Assembly: GCF_033807575.1 (NCBI RefSeq) | Contig: NC_084717.1 | Location: 6,821,692-6,885,691 of the forward strand | Length of the DNA: 64,000 nucleotides | Source: Cydia pomonella | Taxonomy: Eukaryota > Arthropoda > Insecta > Lepidoptera > Tortricidae | Reading direction: 5' to 3' | In this document: piece after piece, positions 10,116 to 21,119 of the stretch | How positions within the stretch are numbered: the stretch's first letter is position 1 | How the letters are laid out: each line of letters starts with the position of its first letter | Position numbers and translations under genes: made by a program | The notes under the pieces: generated by a model | Database searches by the model: none | The model's input: only the letters and a program-made list of their open reading frames with translations | Told to the model about the DNA's origin: nothing

Positions 10116-11094
10116 AATATGTAAAAAAACATTCGTTGATAAAAAAACAACTGGGAAGAACATTGCATTACTAACAACTACTATCATCTTACTTTAATTT
10201 AATCAGTTTATATGTAATTGTATTTCGTATATAGCAATTTAAGACGTTGTACATTAAATTTTGCTTAAGTAGAACCTTACTTATAGCAACAACTAACTAA
10301 GTAAACAATAAATAATTAAATCTACTTTAAAGTAGATACAATTTAATTATGGTTTTGTCGTTTGCGTCAGTTAAAAGTGACAACCCTATTAATTTGATAG
10401 GGTATTCCAGACTGTTGGATTACTCGGAATTATGGTCGTTGTTTACGTGTAAGTTTGCCTTTTGCCCTTTTCTATAGCTCCCAGAGTTGTTTTAATCTGT
10501 ATTTAGAGTGTGGTATGTAGAGAGGGCAAGAGTACTCTCTTCAGGCGGATATTATGTATCAGGACCGAAGTCCTAAGTGAGTTGGATAGGAGTTACATTT
10601 ATTTCAACTGACATTGAGAACTGCGTAAGCGCGATGTATGAGATGTATGGCGCTTCATACCAGGTTGAACTCTGTATAGAAGTGGCTCTACTGATGCCAT
10701 CTGTTAGATCTTATGGTACAACGTTGACAGCCAGTGGAGATGCCACAAGACCAATCTAATAGGAATATTATAATACAGCTATACGAAGTTGTTGTGCTTG
10801 GATAGTTCAGCTATACAGTTGTAAACATAAACATATTAAAGTATGTAGGTCTAGATATCTTTTATTTTTTTTTCATACTTAATTGACAGTCATTTAAACA
10901 GGTCTTGTAAAATTATAGATTTTTAAATAATTATTTTCCATTCTGTGGTATTTACATATCTATAAATATACTTACCTAACCCTAAATAAAAAATTCCTCG
11001 AAAAGGTTATCGCAGCATCATCCAGTGAGTTAAAACATTTCTAAAAACCATTATACTTAAACTGAAATAGCTGTAATATACGAAAGAAAAAGTG

Positions 11095-11345
11095 ACCAAG
11101 GCCTCCAGTGCCCAGGACTGGAATCGAATCAGGTCGCGTAGCCAACATGCAAATCGCTTACGCTCCGTAGTGATCGAAACTCAAATGTTACTATCGCACT
11201 AATATGGAAGAGTGATAGAGAGACACAAAGCGTTTTGTTGTTGTATCGATAGCGATTATCACCTTGGCTACGCCGGCAGCGTTCTTTGCGTTCGCGGCAG
11301 ATGCCTAGACCACTCGGCCACCCAGGCCACGGCAGCATGGGTCGA
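11095..11345 (-). repeat. tRNA-related SINE-like element
   Basis: Read on the minus strand it has a good RNA polymerase III A box, TGGCCGAGTGG (11320-11310), and a B box with one mismatch, GATTCGATTCC (11130-11120). These are separated by about 180 bases rather than the 30-60 of a tRNA. The GGCCTGGGTGGCCGAGTGG start is like a Ser/Leu tRNA. It is therefore a tRNA-derived retroposon or a tRNA-like sequence with an insert, not a working tRNA gene. Adjacent open frames here are by-products. Confidence 0.6.
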
Positions 11346-11449
11346 ATTTTCTCAAGTATATACAATCTCTTAATGACTTACGGTGCGGAGGCCTCTGAAA
11401 TATTTTCATAAAATTATTTGATTTAGTTTCTAATACTAAAAACCATAAT

Positions 11450-11581
11450 CTGTGGCCCTAGTGAAAAAGGGTACAAGTCTCTAGCAGTTTAGGTGTATAA
11501 GGGCATAAGTGTTACGTGGAACTTACACCCCTTTACACCTGCGCTGCCAGAGACTTGTACCCTTTTTCACTAGGGCCACAG
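11450..11581. mobile_element. foldback MITE with perfect 33-bp ends
   Basis: Bases 11450-11482 are the exact reverse complement of 11549-11581. The pairing continues inwards with few mismatches almost to the centre, so the whole 132 bp is one hairpin. No coding capacity. A clear target duplication was not identified. Confidence 0.85.
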
Positions 11582-12675
11582 CATTCATTCTAGAGTATCA
11601 CGTACTCGTAAAACCTTTAGGTAGGTACCGAAAACCGCAATCGACTAAGGTACCATTTTGGAGATAAATGGGATCATTAATTTATATTCAAAAATATACA
11701 AAGCAAAAATAATAATAGCGTCTGAATAAAGAATCGCATCACATTACAAGATTTTATTTTCAACCAACAAAACGACACGTCCAATAATAAAATGTAAACA
11801 TTTATACGAAGAAAGATCTTAACAGAGCCTGAATAAGATCTCAACCCGGCGGTCTATTATATTCGTATTTGTAAGGGGCATTAGCAACCCCGGGCCCTAC
11901 AACATAAAAATGTAATTACAACCAAGTTCTCGAGGCACTTAAATATAGATTTACCCTTTGAAGAGCGATTTGATGGGCCAGGAGAGGTGTGAGATCCATC
12001 ATATCTCGATTGTGCGCGTTCTCAATTATTCCCTTCTCGGGTTTGATAACTTCATTCATTTTTCAAGCGTCTGACGGGTGTATTTTGTTCGCTTAGGGGA
12101 GGTGTGGCTAAGTTTAATGCAATTTAATTGGGATGTGTAAGTTTTACAATTTGCATGATTATACTCTAAGAAAGTTTAGGAATATTTGATTGTAATCTTT
12201 TCTTACGCGGAAGTAGGAATATGATGATCGGTTGATTGATTCTCCTGCTGAAAAGTGAAGGCAATATCTTACATAAAACAAATAGGTAGTTTTATAATTA
12301 TAGGGAATTTTATAATTTACATGATAATACTTGGAGGAACGGGAATAAAATGTATTTTATGTAATATTGTGATTTGTGTTTTTGAGTAATCACACTACAA
12401 TTACAATAATAATAAACTGAAATAGGCCTCGGCAACAGGACTTAGTCACTTTTTTTAGACTGTGACATATATTTTAGCACATAGGCAATAGTGTAGATTT
12501 TTGCGATACGGAGGCTTCCTATGGTAAAAATCATCTCATATTAACCTAGACATAGTAGAACTAATTTGAGGTTTTAAACATTCGAAATGTTTGGTAAGAT
12601 AGAGCTATAGTCGACTATACAAAAACATTCAGCTCGGTCTTAGAAAAACAACTAAAATAAGTTTTTTCTCTTCCT
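11582..12675. other. intergenic spacer downstream of protease gene 1
   Basis: AT-rich, without recognisable coding sequence. It separates the foldback MITE from the 3' end of the first protease gene. Confidence 0.4.
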
Positions 12676-12681
12676 TTTATT
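12676..12681 (-). terminator. polyadenylation signal of protease gene 1
   Basis: AATAAA on the minus strand, 64 bases past the stop codon at 12745. Nearest consensus signal in the right orientation. Confidence 0.6.
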
Positions 12682-12744
12682 GTATAGCACTTATTTACGA
12701 GATATTTATAAATATCGAATCAGTATTTGTAAATACGTAACACC

Positions 12745-12849
12745 TTAGTCCATCTGTGCTGATATCCAATCCAAGAACTCAGTTACTCGGACATACGCGG
12801 ACGGGTACGATAACGTACACAATTCGGCTCCGAAAGATGTTATGCCAAC
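12745..12849 (-). CDS. protease 1, exon 5
   Basis: 34 codons plus TAA, starting VGITSFGAELC and ending with the C-terminal helix YVRVTEFLDWISAQMD. The acceptor TTGTTTACAG ends at 12850. It was too short to appear as an open frame of its own but matches exon 5 of gene 2 in length and phase. Confidence 0.92.
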   Translation of the reverse strand, partial: VGITSFGAELCTLSYPSAYVRVTEFLDWISAQMD

Positions 12850-15800
12850 CTGTAAACAAAAAAGTTAGGTTAGGGCAAAGGTTAAGTTAGGGTAGGTTAG
12901 GTTAGTTAATTTAGGGTTTTTTTTGGGTACTTAAATATCAACGAGTGGTACAACTTTCTATAGGTTTTTAAGATACTTTAAAGTCAAAAAAAGATTTTTG
13001 ATCAATCAAATAAATAAATATTGTGTATCGAAAGTCCAAAAAAATTAGCCCTTCTTAAAAATTTTTAATCAGGTGAAATTATTTTTGAAGTGAAATCTTC
13101 TTTAGCGGCGCTGTGCACTTTTTGTGATGTGAAAAAAAAGTTAAACTCTCGGCAGGGGTCACGTGACCGACAGATTTAAAATTCGTAAGACGGACACGTG
13201 ACATCATGGTGATGTGCAAATTGAATGTCATCGAAGCCTGGTTACTTTTGAAAAATCGTATCTCATTAAATGTGACATTTTATTTTCTTCATAATCAAAA
13301 TGCTCTCATAACGGTTAAAGAGGTTTAATCTTTGTTAATTGTGTTGTATTGTATCTTTGTGTTGTTGGGTGTCCATGATTGTAGATACCTACTCAAATTT
13401 TTCCTTAGGTACCACAACGTTTTAATAGAAAAGAAGCGTGATTGTTTTACTTAATATGATGGTGAACGATTAATTAACATTTACTGATTGTGTTGGCTGT
13501 AGTTCTGCTCACGTCTCATGAATTACTCTGTATATGTTATATAAAAAACACTAAAATTCGCAATTGAAAATATCTTCCACACTCAAATTTATTTACGTAA
13601 GTTATAATAGATAAAATATCTCTTTTATAAAACTGCTACTCAATTTCTCCAAAATATAAAAAATGCAGAACGTTAATATTCAAGTTTTCACTTCTGATGA
13701 CACTCCCAGAGTGCGACCCAATTTTTATTTATAAATACTTTTCAAAAAATTGTTTTGAAGGTGATTGGGTGACCCATTAATGAGTTTTTTCCAGAAAGAA
13801 CTAGACGTAAGTGCCGCCAAGGTACGCTGTTTATCCTTGTAGGGCTTTTTCATATCGTATAAAGGTATGAAACTCTCCATTGTGGCCCAACACGCACTTG
13901 GCATTTTTGTACGAGTTAAAAGCTTTACGGGATTTAGTTCTTGTTCGCCAAAGTTCCGACGCTAAGGCTTACAAATCATTCAATAATCTAATTCTTTTTT
14001 AGTAGAAAGGTATTCCACCAGAACGACAAGTTTGTCAGTAACATGACCCGTATGGCAGTTACCATAGTAATCTACATTAATATGAGAAATATATCGTTGA
14101 ACTCAACGCAAGTTATCAAATGTTATTAAAGTTATCATGGTCCGGGTTCTTAGCTCAAAGTACAAACCCATCCGGTTAAAAGCATGAAACTTTGCATGCA
14201 AGTGGCTCATGTAAACGTAGGTACAAAAATAGAAGTAGAAACAACTTGTAAAATCGTTGAAGGTTAAGAAACGGTTGAAGTTACGATAAAATTGTCTGTA
14301 AACAATATACATATTCTTCACTAGCGATCCGTCACGACTTCACACGGGTAAATTATTCATCTAAACCTGTCTCAAGAATTACTTTATTGATAGGTGAACC
14401 AACTGAAAATCCATAGACACATACAGACAAATACAGACAGACATACGACACGGGGACTTTGTTTTATAAAATGTAGTGCTTGATCTCTACAACATGTAGT
14501 TATATTTTAAGCATTATACTAGTTTTCAAATGATGTGTGACGAAAATTTTGAAAATGTAGCGTTTAAGTCGACTATTTCGGTGGATTGGCCTTCACTCAC
14601 CAAAACAATCCTGGAGTCAAGGTTTACCACCAACGGACCTCCCGAGTCACCACCGCATGTACCCCTACCACCCACACCGCCTGTGCAGATGTGCTGGCTT
14701 AGAATGAAACCTCCGTATACTGCTGCACATTCCGCGTTACTGATCACAGGCACTGTCACTGAACTGACAGTTTGGAGTAACTCTACGTCTTCAGCTGAAA
14801 CGGAAAGTGTACAGTCAGCATCAAAAGTAGCGGATCAAACAAGGTTTCAGAAGTTCACATTCTGAAACAGCTTAACAAAATGAGGTGGTTCTATATGTAG
14901 AACAATTAAGACGGTAAAAAATATAGGTACTTTAGAATGTAAATTTTAGAGATTTATCTTTTTTTTTTATACCACGTAGGTGGAAAACAAGCATACGGCC
15001 CGCCTGATGGTAAGCAGTCACCGCAGCTTATGGACGCCTGCAACTCCAGAGGTGTTACATGCGCGTTGCCTCCTCTATATTTGGAAAAGTTATCCGGAAT
15101 ATCAGATACTTTTGGCGAGTTGTTTCATCCGCTACTATTGATGCTGACTGTACTCCGACATTTGATAAAGTTTACTTTATCTATATTAAACATAAGTTAT
15201 TTTTTGAAAGCGCATCTTACCAGGAGGAGAAGTGGAATGGGTCGCTGTGGTTAAAGAATAAAATTAGATTATTGCCCATGAATTTTATTTTTATTTTTCT
15301 TGGTTAGTTAGTAGCTAAAGTGCAAATAGGTTATTTGATTTAACATAATTAAATAACAAGCAGTAATACAAAATTTTCGACTTGAATTACATTATATGGT
15401 AGTAAAACGATTGATTTTGTTGACTGTAAGTAGAGATCAAGAGTCGCCGATAGAACACACACCAAAAGTATCTGCTGACATTATAATAATTTCACCGATA
15501 GAAATGTATTTTTACAGTGCCCGTTCAAACGTATTTTAAATTATATTTTATTGTTTAATACTCTTACAGCTGAAAGCTGATGCGTGGATGTAATTATTAA
15601 TAGGTTCAAGTATTTTACACATTTTTTATGTAATTATTAATAGGTTCAAGTGTTTGACGACCGGTTTGGCCTAGTGGGTAGTGACCCTGCCTACGAAGCT
15701 GATGGTCCCGGGTTCAAATCCTGGTAAGGGCATGTATTCGTGTGATGAGCATGGATATTTGTTCCTGAGTCATGGGTGTTTTCTATGTATTTAAGTATTT

Positions 15801-18800
15801 ATAAATATTTATACTCGTATATTATATATATCGTTGTCTAAGTACCCTCAACACAAGCCTTATTGAGCTTACTGTGGGACTTTGTGAATTTGTGTAATAA
15901 TGTCCTATAATATTTGTTTATTTATTATTTATTTGTTACATATACATAATATAGAGATATATCTGTTTTTGTAAAGCTCATAGAACTCATTGTCATTACT
16001 TACCTCGTATTTCCATTTTAAAACAGTTATCACTTATATAGAAAATTGTTTAATAGCTGAAATTTATTAATCTTTAATTGCCTCAGATGTCGAAGAGTTC
16101 CCGTAAAATAAATTACTAACCGTCGCTCGTCATCCCGTACCCTGAGGCAAGCGCCTGGTATCCAGTGAAATCCATATTTACTTCGCCCGAAGGAAGGGCC
16201 ACTGGTTGGATCTGCGCTGGAAATTTTAAAATACGAGTAAGAGCAAACTTTAGTATTCCGTTTATTACTAAACATATTTTACTTACTTTTCGGAGAAATG
16301 TAGACTTAAATTTGTTTTATAACTTACGAGTTACTTAGTTGTACGAGTAATAATTTGTGCAAGACAAACAAGGAGAAGAACTTACAAATATTTTTTCTAC
16401 AGCGGAGCTATCAGTACCCCTAGTGTAAATTAATTCTATAGCGTGACGTGATTACGCGTTTGCGTTAAGGGCTCATTTTATATGGGATTTTGACTTTCCA
16501 AAAAGTCCCGCTTGGCGCGCTGTTTCTAAATCTCATATAAAATGAGACTTAACGCACGTCACGCTATCGAATAAATTTACACTAGGGGCTCAGAATCCTA
16601 TGTCCTAACTAATAACACAGTCTTTCCAGCAGAACTAACGTACTAAACTCGCATATAACCATTTTAATTTTAGAAATTAAATGTTTGTACCTACTCTTTA
16701 ACTAGTACGTTTTTAAATTCACAGTTGACCCGGTATTGTAATTAACTCTCAAGTTACATAAATATTTTGAGAAAACGCTTACAAGAACATACGACACTTG
16801 GCACTCGTATAACGGCGATGTCATTTTCTGCTGTTACGGGATTAAATCCAGAATGGGCAACCACGTCTACTGCATCTACCCTTGTGCCTCCAAAGAAAAG
16901 TTGGTTGGAGCCCAGGACAACCAGTATGGCTTCAGCTGTTGAACTGCCATCAGCATAGCAGTGGGCGGCTGTGAGGACTTTAGTGGCAGAAATTATAGAG
17001 CCACCGCATATAGAAAGATTGTTGAGGACGGAGATGATGAGACCTGCCTGAAAGTAGTAATGAATTATAGGTAGACAGTTTTTAATCACCCATTTCAGAA
17101 AGAAAAATCGATTTTTCTAAAACCATGTTGAGATTTTTACTTTTTTTCTTCACACGGGCATTATAACATCCATAATAATTTCATTAACACATTAAAATTA
17201 ACAGCTTGATTTGACAAAAGTTACATTTACTACAGTAACGCAGCAGAAAAAAGATTGCTCCCATACAAAAATTAACCACACCATTTTTTATGGGATGGGA
17301 GATGGGAGCAATTAAATGATTAACCCAAAATCATATGACTTTTTTCAGTTGTTATCTAGACTAGTTAGGCTAGGTACAATAGTTAACATCGATGGTTCGT
17401 GGACTTCTTACAGCTGCAGAATCTATCTAAAAAAAACTGTTTATTTTCATTTCAGTGTTGAGATACAGTCCAGTGGAGATCAGCTTAACTAAGTTAAGTC
17501 TTAATTAAATAATTAGTTTAATTAGTTTTGTTTTAGGTACCATCGTTTTATTATACTGTCCATCCTAAGAGCTGGCAAGGCATCCAAATTATTCAAAACC
17601 GTTAGTATTTACACACGCATGTACACGGTTAATTAATTAGGTATATTGTGTCGGACATTTTAAAGGCGTGTACGGTATGATATAAAACCAACACATACGT
17701 TTCATAATTTAATGAAATACCTATTGCTCATGCCCATATTTTGAGGATTTATACACGGACAGTGCCTACCAGGATGTAAATACTCTTGAGGATTAATGGA
17801 ATAAAATGTACCTACTAGACTGTATATTATATTTATATTCGGATGCCTGCCTATAATAAAGTTAAGATATGATACATACATGTTACCGGTATGCCCGATT
17901 TCGAGCCATACTAGTCCTTATTGTCATAGGTTTAAGGTTCACAAGAGCCTTCCGCCAAAAAGCCAATCGGTTCAGTCAAGTGTAAAAATATGGGTCCACG
18001 CAACTTACTCAAAAATATGTCCCATAACTCTAAATTCGCTGATATAAGAGCTATGGGAGATATTTTTGAGCAACTTGTGTCATTAAATATCATTAAAAGC
18101 GTAACTTCGATTGTATGGCCGCGGCTAGGTTATTGTGACTGTTGACTATGTTCTCCTAATAACTACTTTGGCTTAACTTACTTACTTTGGCGCCGTGGCA
18201 TGACTACTTTGGCTTAGCTTAGAGCCACTTGCACCAATCACTAACCCGAGTTTACTGGTTAAACTTGGAGTTACCATGGTTACCAGTAACCTCGAGTTAG
18301 TGGGTTGGCGCAAGTGGCACTTAGCCTCCCATAACCCAGCCATATACATGAAAAATCTAAAATTTTCTACTGAAATTTCAACCTATATATTGTTTTGTTT
18401 AAAAATTGAACGAAATAAAACAAACGCAGTTTCAACTGGATATGATTTAAATTTCATCAAACTGAATATCGTCAGTTGACAATCAAAACTCACTTATTAC
18501 CACCACAAGTTCATAGCCATAATTAACCATATTACTACTAAAATAAGGTTGATTTTTGTTTAATTATTTTTTAGTACCTAATTAGTGAGTTTTGCTTATC
18601 ACCTGATGATATTATATACTAAAGCTAGGACCGTGAGCTTTAGGAGGCTAGGACAAACTTTGCCTTAAATTACTTTTATTGGTATTGACATTATCTAAAT
18701 GTGATGACATTGTAATGATATTTACCTACAAAATATCTAATTAAGGATTTAAAAATCATAAATGGTTTCTACCTGATAAGGCACAGCCTCGATTTCCGTC

Positions 18801-18988
18801 ACTAATCCGCCAGTAATCCGCTGCATGCTGATTTCACTTTCTTGCTTCTTTATCTTCTCAGCCAGTTTTATGCCGATATTTCGATGATAACCATATACAC
18901 CATTAAAATTTGATGATATTGAGTTGTAATTTATAACGAAAGCATTTGTTACTGCAAACATTAATATAACTAGTGAATTGAGTTTCAT
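12745..18988 (-). CDS. chymotrypsin-like serine protease 1, complete five-exon gene
   Basis: Secreted S1-family endopeptidase precursor, 291 residues when I join exons 18773-18988, 16783-17047, 16121-16216, 14601-14794 and 12745-12849. All junctions are AG/GT and phases agree (0, 1, 1, 0). A signal peptide (about 1-17) and propeptide end at the activation site R57/ITGG. Catalytic triad: His101 in LTAAHC, Asp148 in ENDIAVI, Ser243 in GDSGGP. The six cysteines needed for three S1 disulfides are visible. The residue equivalent to chymotrypsin 189 is Gly237, so it should not be a trypsin; lepidopteran chymotrypsin-like or collagenase-like activity is expected. The same exon plan recurs in the gene at 21015-23877, so the two are tandem duplicates. 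Start: ATG at 18988 gives a typical signal peptide; an upstream in-frame ATG at 19000 is possible. Confidence 0.92.
12855..12916 (+). repeat. degenerate TTAGG-like tract in protease 1 intron 4
   Basis: Six TTAGG or TTAGGG words lie within 60 bases. TTAGG is the insect telomere repeat. On the coding strand the tract reads CCTAA and provides the pyrimidine-rich part of the exon 5 acceptor. Confidence 0.55.
13205..13540 (+). repeat. dispersed repeat, second copy at 62170-62452
   Basis: Blocks such as ATTGAATGTCATCGAAG, GTGACATTTTATTTTCTTC and ATAATCAAA, and GGTGTCCATGATTGTA, occur in the same order in both places. The right end (TCTGCTCACGTCTCATGAATTACTCTGTATA) matches the TIR of the complete element at 61996-62452, so this is an older, left-truncated or diverged MITE copy in intron 4 of protease 1. 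Confidence 0.75.
14601..14794 (-). CDS. protease 1, exon 4
   Basis: 194 bases, the same length as exon 4 of gene 2. It encodes VTVPVISNAEC through the active-site GGDSGGPLVV to SRIVL, then a GTGAGT donor. The acceptor CCGTTTCAG ends at 14795. The two-base start completes the Ala codon begun by exon 3. The opposite-strand frame over it (14530-14865) is a shadow. Confidence 0.93.
14809..15153. mobile_element. MITE with 28-bp inverted ends, abutting a splice acceptor
   Basis: The left end GTACAGTCAGCATCAAAAGT and the right end TTGATGCTGACTGTAC are inverted copies; a second member is at 34254-34479. An unrelated repeat is nested at 14960-15072. The left end begins only 14 bases upstream of the AG of protease 1 exon 4. 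Confidence 0.88.
14960..15072 (+). repeat. dispersed repeat nested in a MITE
   Basis: It starts with a T-run and ACCACGTAGG, then GCCCGCCTGATGGTAAGCAG and CTGCAACTCCAGAGG. It is related to 733-850. Comparing the host MITE with its other copy at 34254 shows where this insert interrupts it. Confidence 0.75.
15589..15651. repeat. short direct duplication
   Basis: TGTAATTATTAATAGGTTCA followed by AG occurs at 15589 and again 40 bases later, just before a SINE. Confidence 0.6.
15655..15935 (+). mobile_element. tRNA-derived SINE
   Basis: The A box TGGCCTAGTGG and B box GGTTCAAATCC are perfect polymerase III promoter elements at tRNA-like spacing. They are followed by the tRNA-unrelated body (GTGATGAGCATGGATATTTG, CCTGAGTCATGGGTGTTTTC, TGTAATAATGTCC) and an ATTT-rich tail. 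The same family appears reversed at 42312-42571, as an old copy near 26545 and as a split copy at 61807-62480. It sits in intron 3 of protease 1. Confidence 0.9.
16121..16216 (-). CDS. protease 1, exon 3
   Basis: 96 bases, the same as exon 3 of gene 2, encoding QIQPVALPSG through YQALASGYGMTSD, the segment before the 168-182 loop. Acceptor ATTTCCAG and donor GTTAGT; both junctions split codons and fit the neighbours. The open frame at 16030-16275 is another reading frame of this exon. Confidence 0.92.
16416..16588. mobile_element. MITE with long inverted ends in protease 1 intron 2
   Basis: ACCCCTAGTGTAAAT...CTATAGCGTGACGTG at the left is mirrored by CACGTCACGCTAT...ATTTACACTAGGGG at the right, and the arms go on through TCATTTTATATGGGAT against ATCTCATATAAAATGA. 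Nearly the whole element pairs. Confidence 0.85.
16783..17047 (-). CDS. protease 1, exon 2
   Basis: 265 bases from AGLIIS (acceptor CTACTTTCAG) to VPSVVCS plus one base (donor GTAAGC). It carries His101 and Asp148 of the triad. An internal GTATGT at 16788 is a stronger donor by sequence, but only GTAAGC gives the phase of exon 3 and the length seen in gene 2 (268 bases). Confidence 0.88.
17425..17575. repeat. dispersed repeat shared with 61843-61990
   Basis: CTGTTTATTTTCATTTCAGT, GAGATACAGTCC, GTCTTAATTAAATAATTAGTT and TAGTTTTGTT occur in this order here and, diverged, at 61843-61990. No open frame. Lies in protease 1 intron 1. Confidence 0.65.
18001..18075. repeat. small foldback repeat
   Basis: CTCAAAAATATGTCCCATAA at 18010 pairs with TATGGGAGATATTTTTGAG near 18051-18069 around a 25-base loop. 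Confidence 0.65.
18222..18322. mobile_element. foldback MITE in protease 1 intron 1
   Basis: GCCACTTGCACCAATCACTA...ACCCGAG at the left is the imperfect reverse complement of CTCGAGTTAGTGGGTTGGCGCAAGTGGC at the right, with TTACCATGGTTACC at the centre. A half-copy may lie at 25419-25445. Confidence 0.85.
18773..18988 (-). CDS. protease 1, exon 1
   Basis: Encodes the signal peptide MKLNSLVILMFAVTNAF, the propeptide and the activation site Q-R/ITGG, ending ...AVPYQ at a GTAGAA donor, phase 0. Like gene 2, the mature N-terminus is in exon 1 and the catalytic His in exon 2. Confidence 0.9.
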
Positions 18989-19026
18989 GTTGCTGAACAT
19001 GTTTTTCGACTTTGTTTAAATGTTAA

Positions 19027-19046
19027 GTTATACGGTTTGTTGATAA
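19027..19046 (-). promoter_or_regulatory. putative core promoter of protease 1
   Basis: On the minus strand TATAAC lies at 19032-19027, about 40 bases above the ATG at 18988. A GATA-type site (TGATAA on the plus strand, 19041-19046) is just upstream. Protease 2 has the same TATA-plus-GATA spacing. GATA factors drive many insect midgut genes. Inferred from motifs only. Confidence 0.4.
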
Positions 19047-19900
19047 AATGAACAAAAAAAATGTTTGTTACTACAGTCTTTTAAATCATATTGTAGACGT
19101 CTAACTGTTAGTGATCTAGAAGATACGCATTTTATCATGAACCCAGTTTATCTACTTCAAAGATAAAACGTATGAAATTTTTAGGTTATCTAGAGCACTA
19201 CTTAACTATGAAGTTGTATGACTAAGCGGGAGGGAATTAAAGTGAGAAAAAAAAAAACAATAATTTATCAATAACCTTCACTTGCTACCGGTCTCCTAGT
19301 CGCTAGTCGCCCTGCCTAACGGCCCGATTCGAACAATAAACTTTATAAATGAACACGTCACATTAGCGGTTACAGATGGGTTGATCAAACATATTTTGAC
19401 CCAGTTTAATCGCCAGAGGCGTGAAAGCAGAGTAAATTTAACGTGAAAAGCGTTTTATGCTCCAACTGCGTGACCAAAGGCTGCAAAAATAAGAGAGGAA
19501 ACCCAGAAAGGTAAACGTATATCCAAAGATAGATATATATTTAAAGAAAAATTATATTTATTTGCAAAAATGTAGGGATGGACATAATTTTAAATGAGTA
19601 GATTTTTTCTTATTAACTAGGCACTCTAGCCATTCTTTACTTACTTAACAAAAGAGATATATCTCTTTTTTGTTAGTTCTATTGTTCTTCTAATAAACAA
19701 TTAGTTGTGAGAGTTACTTTTGAACGGATACTGTAGAGATATATCTTTATTTGGAAAATAATATATGGTGCCATATACTTTTGCTGCGTTGTTTCAATCG
19801 CTACTCTCGATAATTTGACGAGATGAAAAAGCCTTTATTGATTCTCTGCGAGATTACAGTATATGTTAAATAGATATAAGTTTTCTTTATGTGTACTCGT

Positions 19901-20152
19901 ATAGACCCCTCTTTGGGTGAAGGCCACCTCCAGTTTTCGCTAAGTATTTCTATCCTTGGCCTTCTGTGGCCAATATTTGCTAGCTGTAACCACTATTTCA
20001 TCGGTCCACCTTTCTTTGGGCTTCCCATGTTTCCTGGTCCCGGTGGGGCCACGACATAGCGTGGTTATTTTTTCTTTATTGGAACGTGCTACGTGGCCAC
20101 ATCATTTCCATTTTAATTTTTGGTATGGTAGAGCGTCTATAATTTTTCGAGC
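19901..20152 (-). pseudogene. LINE reverse-transcriptase C-terminal fragment
   Basis: Read on the minus strand from 20152 it gives a diverged LINE ORF2 tail: KLKW, GHVAR, then HGKPKERWTDEI (R-W-T-D-x-I) and a KDR...LEVAFTQRG end. In-frame stops lie near 20120 and 19940, so it is dead. RTE-type LINEs have this C-terminal order. It lies between the two protease genes. Confidence 0.75.
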
Positions 20153-20988
20153 ATTTCATTATAATGGTGAAAGACAGAGTTTTGAAATCACAGCGTACTC
20201 GTTGCGTTCAGTGACTAACAACCACGGTCACTAATGTGTTACTTCCTCTGCAGCAGGAACTGATAACTTCTCTAGTGCCCCATAAACGCACTCAAACCTG
20301 TAACCGCAGTGCACTTAGCGACAGAACGTACACGTGAGCTTAATTACCTAATATTCTACGTTCACTACACAAACGACATATTTAAACTGAAAATCACGGA
20401 AGTTACGACCTTCTGCTTTTGATAAGCAATACTGCTTTCTTTTCAAAACATCTTATCTCAGTCGTCAGATTTTGAAATAAACGATTTTATTGTGATTGCC
20501 ATAAGGATTCATTTTGTAAATGACGTGAAAGAAGATACTCAGTAAGTAAAATAAGTGGTTGATGGGGAGTGAGAAGTGGAGCATTTGTAATTTTCATGTT
20601 TGTCCATTAGATTCAAATGCATATGTACCTACTTAGCTATAATTAATTGCAATACGCTTTGTAAGAATATGATACAATTATTTAGGTATAAATAATAAGA
20701 CAGAGTTGCTACACAAAAGTGCTTCGTGAACAAAGTTTTGTACGAAGCACTAATAAAATGATAAAAAAAAACTAAATACATTACATGTATGTAAATTGTC
20801 CATGGCAAATAGGTACCTATAGCACAGAATAAGTACCTAATCGTATTATCTAGCTGCACCTAAGCATCTAAGTAGTGGGTAGGTAGTATTAAGGTAAGTA
20901 GTAGTGTATATCTAGGTAGGTTGTGTATACTAGCATAGGTATTATTAGGGATTAAAGTCATATAAATAAATATCATAAAAAAGCACAG

Positions 20989-20994
20989 TTTATT
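20989..20994 (-). terminator. polyadenylation signal of protease gene 2
   Basis: AATAAA on the minus strand about 20 bases after the TAA at 21015-21017. A very short 3' UTR would be expected. Confidence 0.7.
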
Positions 20995-21014
20995 TTCATT
21001 ACATCTTGAATTAA

Positions 21015-21119
21015 TTAATTCACGGAAGTAATCCAAGACACATAGGACGTGACTCTGGCGTAACCAGCAGGCAGACCGACTTCGCAACCCGCAGACGAGC
21101 CGAACGATGTCACACCGAT
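21015..21119 (-). CDS. protease 2, exon 5
   Basis: Encodes IGVTSFGSSAGCEVGLPAGY and the C-terminal VTSYVSWITSVN before TAA. Acceptor TTTTTTTTCAG ends at 21120. Length 105, as in gene 1. Confidence 0.94.
   Translation of the reverse strand: MGVTSFGSSAGCEVGLPAGYARVTSYVSWITSVN

Larger units (their letters stand above)
9145..11090. other. intergenic, AT-rich
   Basis: I see no gene. A perfect hairpin lies at 9507-9532 and a possible retroposon tail at 10010-10115. The open frame at 10577-10759 has no recognisable domain or splice context. Confidence 0.4.

Noticed and set aside
10577..10759. 60-residue plus-strand open frame
   Set aside because: No domain and no convincing acceptor or donor around it.
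14530..14865. 111-residue plus-strand open frame
   Set aside because: It is the antisense shadow of protease 1 exon 4 and reads on into a MITE end.
16030..16275. 81-residue minus-strand open frame
   Set aside because: It is a wrong frame across exon 3 of protease 1; the correct frame gives QIQPVALPSG with proper splice phases.
16767..16958. plus-strand open frame
   Set aside because: Shadow of protease 1 exon 2.
20860..21087. 75-residue minus-strand open frame
   Set aside because: Wrong frame over exon 5 of protease 2.
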